Counted from the stretch's first letter, positions 27,153-35,925 are shown. The stretch: 64,000 nucleotides of DNA from Roseomonas sp. (GCA_020249435.1 JADCFQ010000051.1:1-64000); one strand, 5' to 3'. The notes: generated by a model not told the origin, from the letters alone. Translations and numbers: made by a program.

Positions 27153-27353
27153 GGCTTTTTCACTACCAGTATGTGTCTTTTGAAGTGCTGATGTCCTACG
27201 CGAACGTCAGGTATATTTCATTATTTTTTTGCCGAAATGGTATACATCAATTTCATATCATTGGTGTCCTGATTTGATGTTTTGATCGAGAAGGCGCAGA
27301 TTGCCTCTGCCGTCAATTGGCGCGTTTTGACGGGATCGGAGATGGAGATTGTA
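27153..27353. other. AT-rich intergenic region upstream of the M17 aminopeptidase gene
   Basis: This 200-bp gap is clearly richer in A+T than the surrounding genes. A short stem, CCTACG (27195-27200) with CGTCAGG (27205-27211, one bulged base), is followed after 9 bases by eight or more T residues near 27224-27230 and may end the ABC-F transcript. Downstream TATACA (27241-27246) and TATCAT (27256-27261) are possible -10 boxes, but no well-spaced -35 was found. Confidence 0.4.
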
Positions 27354-28727
27354 ATGGCAGAGGCCAAAGCCGCAGAAGGGGTCACATCCCTGCCCTTGCA
27401 CGCCGTACACGCGGCTGATGTGCCGGCTTTTTTTGGCACGCTTCCAGGCGCAGCAGCCGCGTTTCTGCGCGCTTCCGGCTTTTCGGCAAAGCCTGGTGAA
27501 ATTGCGTTGTTGCCAAATGAGAATGGATTGGCCGGCGCTGCAATTGGTATCGGGAAAGGGGCTTCGCCTTGGCATTTCGGTGGTGCTGCGTGGGCGCTGC
27601 CGGCCGGGAGCCGCTGGCACCTTGCGGGCGGCCTGCCCGATCCTGCTCAGGCTGTTCTCGGCTGGCATTTGGGCGCCTATCGTTGGTTGCGTCACAAGCA
27701 TCATGATCGCCTTCCGGCTGAGTTGCTGATGCCAAGCGGCTGCGAAGAATCAGTAATGATTGCTGAAGCCATTTGCGCTGCACGCGATCTGATCAATATG
27801 CCGGCAGCCGAATTGGGCCCGCAGCAATTGGTGGAAGCCGCGGCAGGGCTTGCGCAGCGCCATGGTGGGCGTGCGGAGATCATCGCGGGCCAGGCTTTGG
27901 CAGATGGCTTTCCTTGCATGGCGGCGGTGGGCGCTGGCAGTCCCCGCGCGCCACATCTTGCTGTACTGCACTGGGAAGGTGATGCCCAAGGCCCGCTGAT
28001 CGCGCTATGTGGCAAGGGGGTCTGCTTTGATACGGGCGGGCTCGATATCAAGCCATCTGCCGCCATGCTGCGCATGAAGAAGGATATGGGCGGTGCGGCG
28101 GTAATGTTGGCCGTGGCTGAAATGGTCATGCGCGCACGCTTGCCGGTCCGCCTACTGGTCCTGATTGGCGCGGTGGAAAATGCCGTCTCAGGCTATGCCA
28201 TGCGTCCCATGGATGTTTTGCGCACGCGCAAAGGGCTGCGCGTTGAAATCGGCAATACTGACGCGGAGGGAAGGTTAGTGCTGTGTGACTTGCTGCAATT
28301 TGCAACGGAGCAGAGGCCCGCAATTATCATTGATGCTGCTACACTTACGGGCGCGGCGCGTGTTGCGCTAGGCCCTGATTTACCTGCGCTTTTCAGCAAT
28401 GATGATGCGCTGGCGGAAGGGCTTTTGCGCGCTGGACAGGCAGTGCAGGACCCGCTGTGGCGCCTGCCCTTGCATGATGGCTATGACGCCTGGCTGGATA
28501 GCCCCTTCGCTGATCTTTCCAATGTTTCCACGAAACCCATGGCTGGCGCGGTAACAGCAGCGTTGTTTCTGCGTCGCTTCGTACCGGAAGGGCAGCCCTG
28601 GGCACATCTTGATGTCTATGCCTGGAACGATGCCGCGCGCCCCGGTCGCCCCGAAGGCGGTGAGGCGCAATCCGCGCGCGCCACCTTCAAAATGTTGCAA
28701 AAATTTACCGGAGAAAAAGGAATGTGA
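27354..28727 (+). CDS. M17 leucyl aminopeptidase family protein
   Basis: A 457-residue M17 aminopeptidase that removes N-terminal residues with two metal ions. The metal and catalytic residues are visible in GKGVCFDTGGLDIKPS (Lys, Asp), MRMKKDMGGAA and the family signature NTDAEGRLVLCD. The N-terminal 150 residues form the usual variable domain. ATG 27354 follows GGAG (27344-27347) with good spacing. In-frame starts at 27342 and 27282 would lengthen the N-terminus. The gene ends 110 bp before marR, separated by a probable promoter. Confidence 0.9.
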   Translation: MAEAKAAEGVTSLPLHAVHAADVPAFFGTLPGAAAAFLRASGFSAKPGEIALLPNENGLAGAAIGIGKGASPWHFGGAAWALPAGSRWHLAGGLPDPAQAVLGWHLGAYRWLRHKHHDRLPAELLMPSGCEESVMIAEAICAARDLINMPAAELGPQQLVEAAAGLAQRHGGRAEIIAGQALADGFPCMAAVGAGSPRAPHLAVLHWEGDAQGPLIALCGKGVCFDTGGLDIKPSAAMLRMKKDMGGAAVMLAVAEMVMRARLPVRLLVLIGAVENAVSGYAMRPMDVLRTRKGLRVEIGNTDAEGRLVLCDLLQFATEQRPAIIIDAATLTGAARVALGPDLPALFSNDDALAEGLLRAGQAVQDPLWRLPLHDGYDAWLDSPFADLSNVSTKPMAGAVTAALFLRRFVPEGQPWAHLDVYAWNDAARPGRPEGGEAQSARATFKMLQKFTGEKGM

Positions 28728-28734
28728 ATTATTC

Positions 28735-28766
28735 TTGACATTGCTCCGCGGAAAACACATTTCCGC
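28735..28766 (+). promoter_or_regulatory. marR promoter with a palindromic operator
   Basis: TTGACA (28735-28740) is a perfect -35 box. Fifteen to seventeen bases downstream, where the -10 would be, lies the palindrome GCGGAAA (28748-28754), ACACA, TTTCCGC (28760-28766). A two-fold site covering the -10 region just ahead of a MarR gene fits autoregulation by the encoded dimer. The -10 box itself is poorly matched. Confidence 0.55.
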
Positions 28767-28837
28767 CCCGTAGAAGCCTCCTCAAGAATGCCGGTCAATC
28801 AATGAACCGGCTCAGTTACATGAAAAGGAAAACCAGC

Positions 28838-29218
28838 ATGGCCAACAACAATAACGGATCAGAGCATCTGATCAGGGTCCTTCAGGAAACGATCGTTGCG
28901 CTCGTGCGCCGCGATGCGCATGATCTTTCCTCTCGTCAACTTGGCGTGATGCTCATCAGCTATCTTTCGGATGGGCCGCATACGGTGCGCGGCCTGGCCG
29001 CAAAGCTGAATGTATCCAAGCCCGCGATCACCCGCGCCCTTGATCGTTTGGGTGATCATGATCTTGCCCGTCGCAAGCCGGATCCATCCGATCGGCGGTC
29101 GGTACTCGTGCAGCGCACGCCGAAGGGTAACGCCTTCATGCGGGAATTGCGCAACACCATCCTGGCCGCCGAGCAGCGGGTCAATGAAGCTGCCAAGGCC
29201 GAAGGCGGCCGCAAGTAA
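28838..29218 (+). CDS. MarR-family winged-helix regulator
   Basis: A 126-residue regulator. The wHTH spans about residues 30-100: DLSSRQLGVMLISYL, then TVRGLAAKLNVSKPAITRALDRLGDHDLARRKP (helix-turn-helix), then the wing DPSDRRSVLVQRTPKG. Flanking helices provide dimerisation. ATG 28838 follows AAAGGAAAA. In-frame starts at 28802 and 28820 are less well supported. A palindrome in its own promoter suggests autoregulation. No clear efflux or enzyme partner is adjacent, so the signal is unknown. Confidence 0.88.
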   Translation: MANNNNGSEHLIRVLQETIVALVRRDAHDLSSRQLGVMLISYLSDGPHTVRGLAAKLNVSKPAITRALDRLGDHDLARRKPDPSDRRSVLVQRTPKGNAFMRELRNTILAAEQRVNEAAKAEGGRK

Positions 29219-29225
29219 CTGAACA

Positions 29226-29257
29226 GGCGGCGCCGGGCTAAACTGAGCCCGGCCGCC
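29226..29257 (+). terminator. GC-rich hairpin after marR
   Basis: GCCGGGCT (29232-29239) pairs with AGCCCGGC (29246-29253) across a 6-base loop, extended by GGCG/CGCC after a 2-base bulge. It starts 7 bp after the marR stop. The following bases (gcttcgcttg) do not form a U tract. Confidence 0.55.
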
Positions 29258-29319
29258 GCTTCGCTTGACAGGCCCGCGCCGCGCTGCTTTGCCACAGCGC
29301 GTGCCTTTTGGGCTCTGTC

Positions 29320-30120
29320 ATGACCGATATCGCCTACATCATTTCAAAAATCCTGTGGTTCCCGGCGCGGCCAGGGCACTTCGCGCTGCTAGTCGGCGCC
29401 ATGGGCCTTGCCATGATGTGGCGTGGGCGGCGCTTCGGGCGCTGGCTGATCCTGGCCTGCCTTGCCTTCTTTTTCGCACTGATCGCAACGCCCATCAGCC
29501 AAGTCATCCTGCTGCCGCTGGAAGATCGCTTTCCGCGCCCAGCGGAAGCACCGGCGCATATTGACGGCATCGTCGTCCTGGGTGGTGCGGTGGATCAGAA
29601 CATCACCGATGCACGTGGCATCCCCGCCATCAATGGCGCAGCCGAACGCATGACAGAAACAGTGGCACTCGCGCGGCGTTTCCCTGGGGCGCGCATTGTC
29701 TTCACCGGCGGCCAAGGGTCGCTGGTGCATGGGGGTGTCACCGAAGCCGATGTGGCCCGGCTATTCTTCGAAAGCCTCGGCCTTGCGGGGTCGCGCGTGA
29801 TTTATGAAACCACCGCGCGCAATACGCATCAGAATGCGGTGCTGACACACGCCTTGGTTCAGCCAAAGCCGGATGAGGTTTGGCTGTTGATTACCTCGGC
29901 CAGCCATATGCCGCGTGCCATGGGGGTATTCCGCAAGGCCGGGTGGCCCGGGATCATCGCCTGGCCGGTTAATTACCGTACCGGACATAGCCTGGCCGCG
30001 CTTTACGACGCCCCGTTCCCGGAAAGGCTCGGTCAATTCGAATGGGGCTTTCGTGAATGGCTTGGCTTGATTTCCTATCGCCTCATGGGGCGCACGGATG
30101 CGCTTTTGCCGGCACCATGA
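29320..30120 (+). CDS. YdcF/DUF218-family membrane-anchored protein
   Basis: A 266-residue protein with two N-terminal membrane helices (about residues 18-35 and 42-62) and a DUF218 domain. DGIVVLGGAVD opens the domain, AAERMTETVALARRFP and IVFTGGQGS follow, and the histidine-containing LLITSASHMPRAMGVFRKAG is the family's most conserved part. Relatives (YdcF, ElyC, SanA) act in envelope or lipid-carrier biology, but the reaction is unknown. ATG 29320 is preferred to upstream TTG 29308. Confidence 0.85.
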   Translation: MTDIAYIISKILWFPARPGHFALLVGAMGLAMMWRGRRFGRWLILACLAFFFALIATPISQVILLPLEDRFPRPAEAPAHIDGIVVLGGAVDQNITDARGIPAINGAAERMTETVALARRFPGARIVFTGGQGSLVHGGVTEADVARLFFESLGLAGSRVIYETTARNTHQNAVLTHALVQPKPDEVWLLITSASHMPRAMGVFRKAGWPGIIAWPVNYRTGHSLAALYDAPFPERLGQFEWGFREWLGLISYRLMGRTDALLPAP

Positions 30121-30264
30121 CCCCGCCTTTTTGCCATGATCACGCCACGGGGGCGTGTTCTAAGCTGTCCATCGAAGCACTCGATTGGGGCCGCCATTCC
30201 TCCAGGAACTTGTCCTTGACCCTGATTGCTGCTGAATTGGCGCCCTGAAACAGGAGACAAACCA

Positions 30265-30732
30265 ATGCTTCTTCGCCTGTCCATGATTCTGCTTCTGTTC
30301 GGGGTTGCCGCCTGCGCACCTGAGACGAATACCTCGGTCGAGCGTCAGGCCCTTGGCATCCAGGGCACTGTCTATCGCGGCACCATCATTGCCATGCGCC
30401 CCGTCACCGTGAGCGGTTCGCGCAGCGGTGTTGGCGCCACGGCCGGCGCTGTCGGAGGTGGCTTTCTGGGGAGCACCATCGGTGGCGATTGGCGCGCGCG
30501 CACCGTGGGTGGCGTGGTTGGCGCCCTTGCCGGCGGTGCTGCCGGCGCGGCCATTGAACAGGGCGCCACCCGTGGTGAGGCAATGGAATTCATCATTCGC
30601 CCGGATTCCGGTGGTGAGCGTGTCATTACCCAAACCAATGAGCTTGGCTTGCAAATTGGTGACCGCGTGATGGTCACTGAAACGGATCGCGCGCGACTTT
30701 CGCGTGAGGTTCCGGGCACCGCGCCGCGCTAA
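30265..30732 (+). CDS. SlyB/Pcp-like outer-membrane lipoprotein with glycine zipper
   Basis: A 155-residue lipoprotein. The signal ends in the lipobox LFGVAAC with the lipidated Cys17. Residues of about 55-100 form the glycine-zipper 2TM domain (GVGATAGAVGGGFLGSTIGG, then VGGVVGALAGGAAGAAIEQG). The rest is a small beta domain. SlyB-type proteins sit in the outer membrane and guard its integrity. ATG 30265 follows AGGAGA (30251-30256). An in-frame upstream start at 30226 would bury the signal peptide and is rejected. A strong hairpin follows the gene. Confidence 0.88.
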   Translation: MLLRLSMILLLFGVAACAPETNTSVERQALGIQGTVYRGTIIAMRPVTVSGSRSGVGATAGAVGGGFLGSTIGGDWRARTVGGVVGALAGGAAGAAIEQGATRGEAMEFIIRPDSGGERVITQTNELGLQIGDRVMVTETDRARLSREVPGTAPR

Positions 30733-30743
30733 AATCAGCATTG

Positions 30744-30770
30744 GCCTAAACCCGCCTTTTGGGTTTAGGC
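30744..30770 (+). terminator. Perfect 10-bp terminator hairpin after the SlyB-like gene
   Basis: GCCTAAACCC (30744-30753) pairs perfectly with GGGTTTAGGC (30761-30770) over the loop GCCTTTT. It starts 11 bp after the lipoprotein stop and is followed by TTCCCCCC rather than a full U tract. It isolates the lipoprotein from the hydantoinase operon. Confidence 0.7.
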
Positions 30771-30814
30771 TTCCCCCCTGAAGGTGCTTCGATGCGCCAA
30801 GCGGGAATGTTGCC

Positions 30815-32242
30815 ATGGATTTGATCATTAAGGGCAATTGCGTCGTCACACCCCACGCCATTGGCCCGGCGGAAATCGGCATTGCGGGCGAAAAGATCGT
30901 TGCCATCGCAGCGCCGGGCAGTCTGACCATACCAGGCCGGGCGCGTGTGGTGGATGCGGGCGACAGCATCGTGATGCCGGGTGGTATTGATCCGCATACG
31001 CATTGCCTGTGGCCCATTCCCGGCCCTGATGGAAAACTTGATCAAACCCAGGGCGCTTCAGTGGTTGGCAAAGCCGCACTTTATGGCGGCACCACCAGCA
31101 TTCTGGATTTCGTGCGCTGGACCCATGGCAAAACCATTGAAGGCGCCATCGCCGAACGCCACGCCGCCTGGAAGGCCGATGGCTGCCCCTGTGATTATGC
31201 TTTCCACATCATGGTGGAAGGCGATCTGCCGCCTGATCTGCCCGCGCAGCTTGGGGAGGCGATTGAAGCCGGCCACGCCACTACGAAAATTTTCACCACC
31301 GACATCACCCCGTCCCGCAAGGGCCGCATGGTTGATTTCGGCGATATCTGGGAAGTGTTTCAGGTGCTCTCCGCCAAGGGCGGGCTTGGCGTGATCCACG
31401 CCGAAGACAATGACATTGTCATGCATATGTACGCCAAACTCTTCCGCGAAAACCGCGCAGGGTTTGAGAATATGGCGGAGGTTCACAATACGCTATCCGA
31501 AGACCTGTCCTTCCGCCGTGTCATGCGCCTCGCGGAACATGTGCCGGGGACCGCGCTTTACATGATGCATGTGTCCGCCGGGAATGGCGTGCGCGCCATT
31601 CGCGATGCGCGTGCCAAGGGCCTGCCGATCTATGGTGAGTCGCTCCATCAATACATGCTCTACACGAGTGAGGATTATAAGCGCCCGAATGGGCAGATTT
31701 ATCATACCTACCCATCGCTGAAGTCGCAGGCGGATCAGGATGAGCTTTGGGCGGGGGCGCGCGATGGCTCCATTTCCTGTGTTGCCACCGATGAACTTTG
31801 CTGTTCCTTGGCAGTGAAAACACAAGGCAAGCGGGTGGATGACACAACCGGCGGCAATTCCGGCGTGGAACCGCGTGTGGCGGTGATGTACACCGAAATG
31901 GTCGGCAAGCGCGGCTTCACGCTACGCCAATTCGTGGATGCGGTTTCGACCAATGCAGCGAAGATCATGGGCATGTATCCACGCAAGGGCGCGATTGCTG
32001 CAGGGGCGGATGCGGATATCTGCATTCTTGATCCCAAGCTGAAGCGCATGGTGCGCGCCGAAGCCCTGCATGAAAGCGATTATACGCCCTGGGAAGGCCG
32101 TCAGGTGGATGCCTGGCCCGCCATGACGATTCTGCGCGGCAAGATCATGGTGGAAAATGATCGCTGGGTCGGTGATGCGGCTGGCGGGCAATGGCTACCG
32201 CGGCGCATCCCGCAGGAAATCCGCACCGCACCCGCCGTATGA
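30815..32242 (+). CDS. Dihydropyrimidinase/hydantoinase
   Basis: A 475-residue hydantoinase. The complete binuclear metal site is present: His61/His63 (GGIDPHTHC), carbamylated Lys158 (ATTKIFTT), His195 (VIHAEDN), His252 (MMHVSAG) and Asp326 (VATDELCC). The C-terminal beta-sandwich segment ADADICILDP is typical. It is more like dihydropyrimidinases than the enzyme at 6201. Its stop overlaps the start of a small unknown gene (ATGA, 32239-32242), which in turn overlaps a COG0523 GTPase. This suggests coupled synthesis of enzyme and a metal chaperone. Confidence 0.9.
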   Translation: MDLIIKGNCVVTPHAIGPAEIGIAGEKIVAIAAPGSLTIPGRARVVDAGDSIVMPGGIDPHTHCLWPIPGPDGKLDQTQGASVVGKAALYGGTTSILDFVRWTHGKTIEGAIAERHAAWKADGCPCDYAFHIMVEGDLPPDLPAQLGEAIEAGHATTKIFTTDITPSRKGRMVDFGDIWEVFQVLSAKGGLGVIHAEDNDIVMHMYAKLFRENRAGFENMAEVHNTLSEDLSFRRVMRLAEHVPGTALYMMHVSAGNGVRAIRDARAKGLPIYGESLHQYMLYTSEDYKRPNGQIYHTYPSLKSQADQDELWAGARDGSISCVATDELCCSLAVKTQGKRVDDTTGGNSGVEPRVAVMYTEMVGKRGFTLRQFVDAVSTNAAKIMGMYPRKGAIAAGADADICILDPKLKRMVRAEALHESDYTPWEGRQVDAWPAMTILRGKIMVENDRWVGDAAGGQWLPRRIPQEIRTAPAV

Positions 32243-32523
32243 ACCCACCTGCGCTACGCGCCCTGCTGGCTGATAGCCTGACCCTTTGGGGCGTGGTCGG
32301 GAGCGTGGAAATTGCTGATGGCGGCGTCAGACTCATCGCCGGTAAGCACGTCCTGCATGTTACGCAAGCCGAACTGGAAGAGGCGCCCATGCGCTGGTGG
32401 CTGATCAGCGAAACCCGGCGGCGCCCGGCAGCTTCCATGCTCGGGCTATTGCGCAGCCTGCGTTACGCGCTGAACGCAACCAGCGCCGAACCGGCCCGCG
32501 CGCGGGTTGCGGCGCCATCGTGA
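32239..32523 (+). CDS. Small conserved-looking protein of unknown function between hydantoinase and GTPase
   Basis: A 94-residue protein (MNPPALRALLADSLTLWG...) that I do not recognise. It has no membrane helix, signal peptide or cysteine. It is predicted alpha/beta, with an N-terminal helix, a short beta region (VVGSVEIADGGVRLIAGKHVLHV) and a basic helical C-terminus (SETRRRPAASMLGLLRSLRYAL). It starts inside the hydantoinase stop (ATGA) and its stop overlaps the GTPase start (GTGA). It is therefore translationally coupled to both. The double overlap is the main support that it is a real gene. It may be an adaptor or assembly factor. Confidence 0.65.
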   Translation: MNPPALRALLADSLTLWGVVGSVEIADGGVRLIAGKHVLHVTQAELEEAPMRWWLISETRRRPAASMLGLLRSLRYALNATSAEPARARVAAPS

Positions 32524-33485
32524 TTCCCGTTTCGGTCATCACCGGCTTTCTCGGCAGCGGCAAGACGACGCTGCTGCGTTCTGTACTGCGTGATCCCTCC
32601 TATGCCGGCAGTGCGGTCATCGTCAATGAATGGGGCGACATCGGGCTTGACCATGAATTGCTGGAAACATCGGAAGAAAACCTGCTCGGCCTTGCCAATG
32701 GGTGCCTTTGCTGTGCCACGCGCGGCGATCTGGCGCGCACGCTGATCGATTTGGCGGCAAGACGCCGATCAGGCGCTGTCACCTATCACCGTGTGCTGAT
32801 TGAAACATCTGGCCTGGCTGACCCGGCGCCTATTCTGCACACACTACTGATGGACCCGAGCATTGCGGAGGATCATCGCGTGGAAGCGGTGGTGACAGTG
32901 GTGGATGCGCTACTTGGTGCCGAGACCATGGCGCGCCATCCGGAAGCCACACAGCAGGCCATGCTTGCGGATCGGTTGCTGCTCAGCAAAACCGATCTTG
33001 CGCCCGATACATCGGCGCTGGAGGCGCGGCTCGCGGCGCTCAATCCCGGCGCGCCGATCCTGCGCGCGGTGCAGGGCGCCATCCCACCGGATATGCTTTT
33101 CGCTTCTGCCGCGCGGCCCGCTGCCTTGCAGCATTGGTTGGAAGCCATCGCGACACCAGGCGCGCGCCATAGCGCTGGGGTGGAGACCATTTCCATCCTG
33201 CGCGAAGACCCCCTGCCCGCTGTGGTGCTGCCACTATTCCTGGAAGCCCTGGCCGAACATGCCGGCGAGAAATTGCTGCGCATGAAGGGCATCATCCGTG
33301 TTGCGGAGGCGACAGAGAAACCCGCCGTGCTGCATGGCGTGCGCCATGTGCTGCATCCCATTCAATGGCTGGAAGATTGGCCATCAGCGGATCGACGTTC
33401 CCGCCTGGTGCTGATTGGCCAAGGCATTCCGCAATGGTGGCCGGCGCGGCTTTTGGAAGCCTTGGAGGAAGAAGCGCGAGGCTAA
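32520..33485 (+). CDS. COG0523/CobW-type G3E GTPase (putative metallochaperone)
   Basis: A 321-residue G3E GTPase. The Walker A GFLGSGKTT is at residues 9-17, NEWGDIGLD follows, and GCLCC (Cys62, Cys64, Cys65) supplies the CxCC metal site that defines COG0523. ETSGLADP is the G3/Walker B region, SKTD the base-recognition motif, and the C-terminal CobW_C domain is present (RMKGIIRV...HPIQWLEDW). Family members deliver Zn or Co to client enzymes. GTG 32520 gives the normal start MIPVSVITGF and overlaps the upstream stop. The tight link to a metal-dependent hydantoinase suggests that enzyme as client. It converges on the CoxL-like gene with a 4-bp overlap. Confidence 0.9.
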   Translation: MIPVSVITGFLGSGKTTLLRSVLRDPSYAGSAVIVNEWGDIGLDHELLETSEENLLGLANGCLCCATRGDLARTLIDLAARRRSGAVTYHRVLIETSGLADPAPILHTLLMDPSIAEDHRVEAVVTVVDALLGAETMARHPEATQQAMLADRLLLSKTDLAPDTSALEARLAALNPGAPILRAVQGAIPPDMLFASAARPAALQHWLEAIATPGARHSAGVETISILREDPLPAVVLPLFLEALAEHAGEKLLRMKGIIRVAEATEKPAVLHGVRHVLHPIQWLEDWPSADRRSRLVLIGQGIPQWWPARLLEALEEEARG

Positions 33486-35830
33486 CTTACGGCGCGGATC
33501 GCCGCCCAAATGCGATCAGGCGTTGCCGGCATTTCGATATGGTGGATGCCAAGCGGGCGCAGCGCATCCACCACCGCATTGATCAGCACCGGCAAGGCGC
33601 CAACCGTGCCGGCCTCACCAGCGCCCTTCACGCCAAGCGGATTGGTCTTGGTTGGCACTGGGTTGCTTTTCACCACCATTTCCGGAAAATCCGCGGCGCG
33701 CGGCATCAGATAATCCATGAAGCTTGCGGTCAAAAGCTGACCATTCGCATCATAGCGAATATCCTCGCCAAACACCTGCCCCAACCCCTGCGCAATGCCG
33801 CCATGGATTTGGCCCTTCAGCAGCAGCGGATTGATCACGGTACCGACATCATCCACCACAACATAAGCAACGGTCTCAGCTTCGCCGGTTTCGGGGTCTA
33901 TTTCCACCTCGGCGATATGGCAGCCATTGGGGAAGGTTGCGTCACCAGGGCGCGTGATGAGCAGGGCGGAAAGCCCTAATTCTTCACCCATCGGCAATTG
34001 GCCGGGGATGTAGCTGCGCCGCGCGAGGGCTTCGATGCCAATGCCGCGATCCGTCCCCGCGATGCGGAATTGCCCCTCACTGAATTCGATATCGCCTTCC
34101 GCTGCTTCCAGAAAATGGGCGGCGATCTTTTTGCCACGCGCGATGATGCGCTCCGCCGCGCCCACCAGCGCGCCACCGGCGGCCATCATGGATCGTGATC
34201 CAATCGTACCGCGCCCATGCGTTACAATATCAGTGTCACCATTGATGAAGCGGATGCGCTCGGCCGGAATCCCCAAACGTTCTGACGCGATCTGGCGAAA
34301 TACTGTTTCATGCCCCTGGCCGTGATTATGGCTGCCCATCAGCAAGGTCACGCTACCGCCGGAATCGAAGCGGATTTCAGCAGCTTCTTCCAAGGGCCCG
34401 CGATGCGGCCCGCCCGCGCTTTCAATCGCATTGGCAATGCCAATACCGCGCAGCTTGCCGCGCGCCTTGGCTTCCGCGCGACGTGCCTCAAACCCTGCCC
34501 AATCAGCCGCTTTCAGGGCGAGTGCCATATTCTTCGGGAAATCGCCGCTGTCATAGGTATAATCAAGCCCGGTGCGAAACGGCATGGCATCGGGCGGGAT
34601 CAGGTTTTTCTCCCGCAGCGCAATCCGGTCCAAGCCCATTTCATCCGCGGCCAGATCAATGATGCGTTCAATGGCGTAAATCGCCTCTGGCCGCCCAGCA
34701 CCGCGATAGGGCGCGGTTGGTTGCGTATGCGTGAAAATGCAGCGCACTTCAGTGAAGATATGCGGCGTGCGATAAACCCCCGCGAGCCCGCCGACATTAT
34801 TCGTGGCCGAAACCGGCCCCTGCCAGGCAAGATAGGCGCCAACATTACACAGCGTATGCACACGAAAGCCGAGGAAGGTACCATCCGCCGCCAGCGCCAA
34901 TTCCGCTGTTGAGACATTGTCGCGCGCATGGGTATCCGCCAAAAAACTTTCCGTACGCGTCGCGGTCCAGCGTACCGGCCGGCCAAGGCGCTTGGCGCCA
35001 TGCAGGGCCAGCACATATTCCTGAAACGGGCTTTCCTTCATGCCAAAGCCGCCACCCACATCGGGCGAGATAATGCGCAGCCTATTGGATGGTATCTTTA
35101 GCGCGAATTCTGCGATTTCATTGCGCATTACATGCGGCAATTGCGTACCTGTCGTCAGCGTATAGCGCTCCTCCACCGGATCATAGCTCGCCAGCGCATT
35201 GCGCGGTTCCATGGGGTTGGCGGAAACCCGCGTGATGCGGAAATCAAGCCGCGTGACATGCGCCGCGCGCGCGAAGGCCGCCTCCACCGCCGCCGCATCG
35301 CCTAGGCGGAACAGGACGCTTTCATTTTCCTGCGCCAAATCGGGCCAAAGCTGCGGCGCATCGGGCCTGATCGCCTCTGCCACATCCGTGACTGCTCGCA
35401 GGGGTTCATATTCAACAATGATCGCTTCCGCCGCATCCCGCGCGGCAGCGCGCGATGTCGCGATCACCGCCGCCACCGCATCGCCCACATAGCGCACCTG
35501 CCCCATGGCCAGCATGCGCCAGGGCGTCTGCGCCAAAGGTGATCCATTTCGTTGCAGCCTTGGCGTGATGCAGCGCAGCACGCCAAGTTCCTCGATATCG
35601 TCAGGCGTCAGCACCAGCAGCACGCCGGGCATACCGCGCGCCTTGCTGACATCCAACCTCGTGACGCGCGCCGAGGCATAAGGGGAACGCAGCATCACAA
35701 GCTGCGCGACATCCGCGCCGCCCAGATCATCCACATAGCGCCCCTGCCCGCGCAGAAACCGCATATCCTCAATGCGGCGCACCGGGGCGCCGATGCCGGT
35801 TCCTCTCATCGTGGCGGGGATATGATTCAT
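33482..35830 (-). CDS. CoxL-like molybdenum hydroxylase large subunit, form II, without partner subunits
   Basis: A 782-residue molybdopterin-cytosine-dinucleotide-binding subunit of the xanthine dehydrogenase/CO dehydrogenase family. The N-terminal Ald_Xan_dh a/b hammerhead (DMRFLRGQGRYVDDL) is followed by the Mo-binding region with DVGGGFGMKE, the active-site loop PYRGAGR (374-380) and the catalytic glutamate in GVKGAGEAGT. The loop reads RGAGR, not the CSFR of true form I CO dehydrogenase, so another substrate is likely. The usual FAD and 2Fe-2S subunits are neither fused nor nearby. Start ATG 35830 follows AAGGAGAAG. Confidence 0.9.
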   Translation of the reverse strand: MNHIPATMRGTGIGAPVRRIEDMRFLRGQGRYVDDLGGADVAQLVMLRSPYASARVTRLDVSKARGMPGVLLVLTPDDIEELGVLRCITPRLQRNGSPLAQTPWRMLAMGQVRYVGDAVAAVIATSRAAARDAAEAIIVEYEPLRAVTDVAEAIRPDAPQLWPDLAQENESVLFRLGDAAAVEAAFARAAHVTRLDFRITRVSANPMEPRNALASYDPVEERYTLTTGTQLPHVMRNEIAEFALKIPSNRLRIISPDVGGGFGMKESPFQEYVLALHGAKRLGRPVRWTATRTESFLADTHARDNVSTAELALAADGTFLGFRVHTLCNVGAYLAWQGPVSATNNVGGLAGVYRTPHIFTEVRCIFTHTQPTAPYRGAGRPEAIYAIERIIDLAADEMGLDRIALREKNLIPPDAMPFRTGLDYTYDSGDFPKNMALALKAADWAGFEARRAEAKARGKLRGIGIANAIESAGGPHRGPLEEAAEIRFDSGGSVTLLMGSHNHGQGHETVFRQIASERLGIPAERIRFINGDTDIVTHGRGTIGSRSMMAAGGALVGAAERIIARGKKIAAHFLEAAEGDIEFSEGQFRIAGTDRGIGIEALARRSYIPGQLPMGEELGLSALLITRPGDATFPNGCHIAEVEIDPETGEAETVAYVVVDDVGTVINPLLLKGQIHGGIAQGLGQVFGEDIRYDANGQLLTASFMDYLMPRAADFPEMVVKSNPVPTKTNPLGVKGAGEAGTVGALPVLINAVVDALRPLGIHHIEMPATPDRIWAAIRAVS

Positions 35831-35896
35831 GGCCTGGCTTCTCCTTGGATGGTAAGCTCATAGGCGGAATGGCACTTCGTCAATCCCAGGAATTTC

Positions 35897-35925
35897 TTGA
35901 CGGCCAGGGCAACACGCCGCCTAAT
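35897..35925 (+). promoter_or_regulatory. Promoter candidate for the first Bug receptor gene
   Basis: TTGACG (35897-35902) and CCTAAT (35920-35925) are 17 bases apart. A start near 35932 would leave a short leader with AAGGGG (35944-35949) before ATG 35956. It lies in the 125-bp divergent gap to the CoxL-like gene. Confidence 0.45.
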
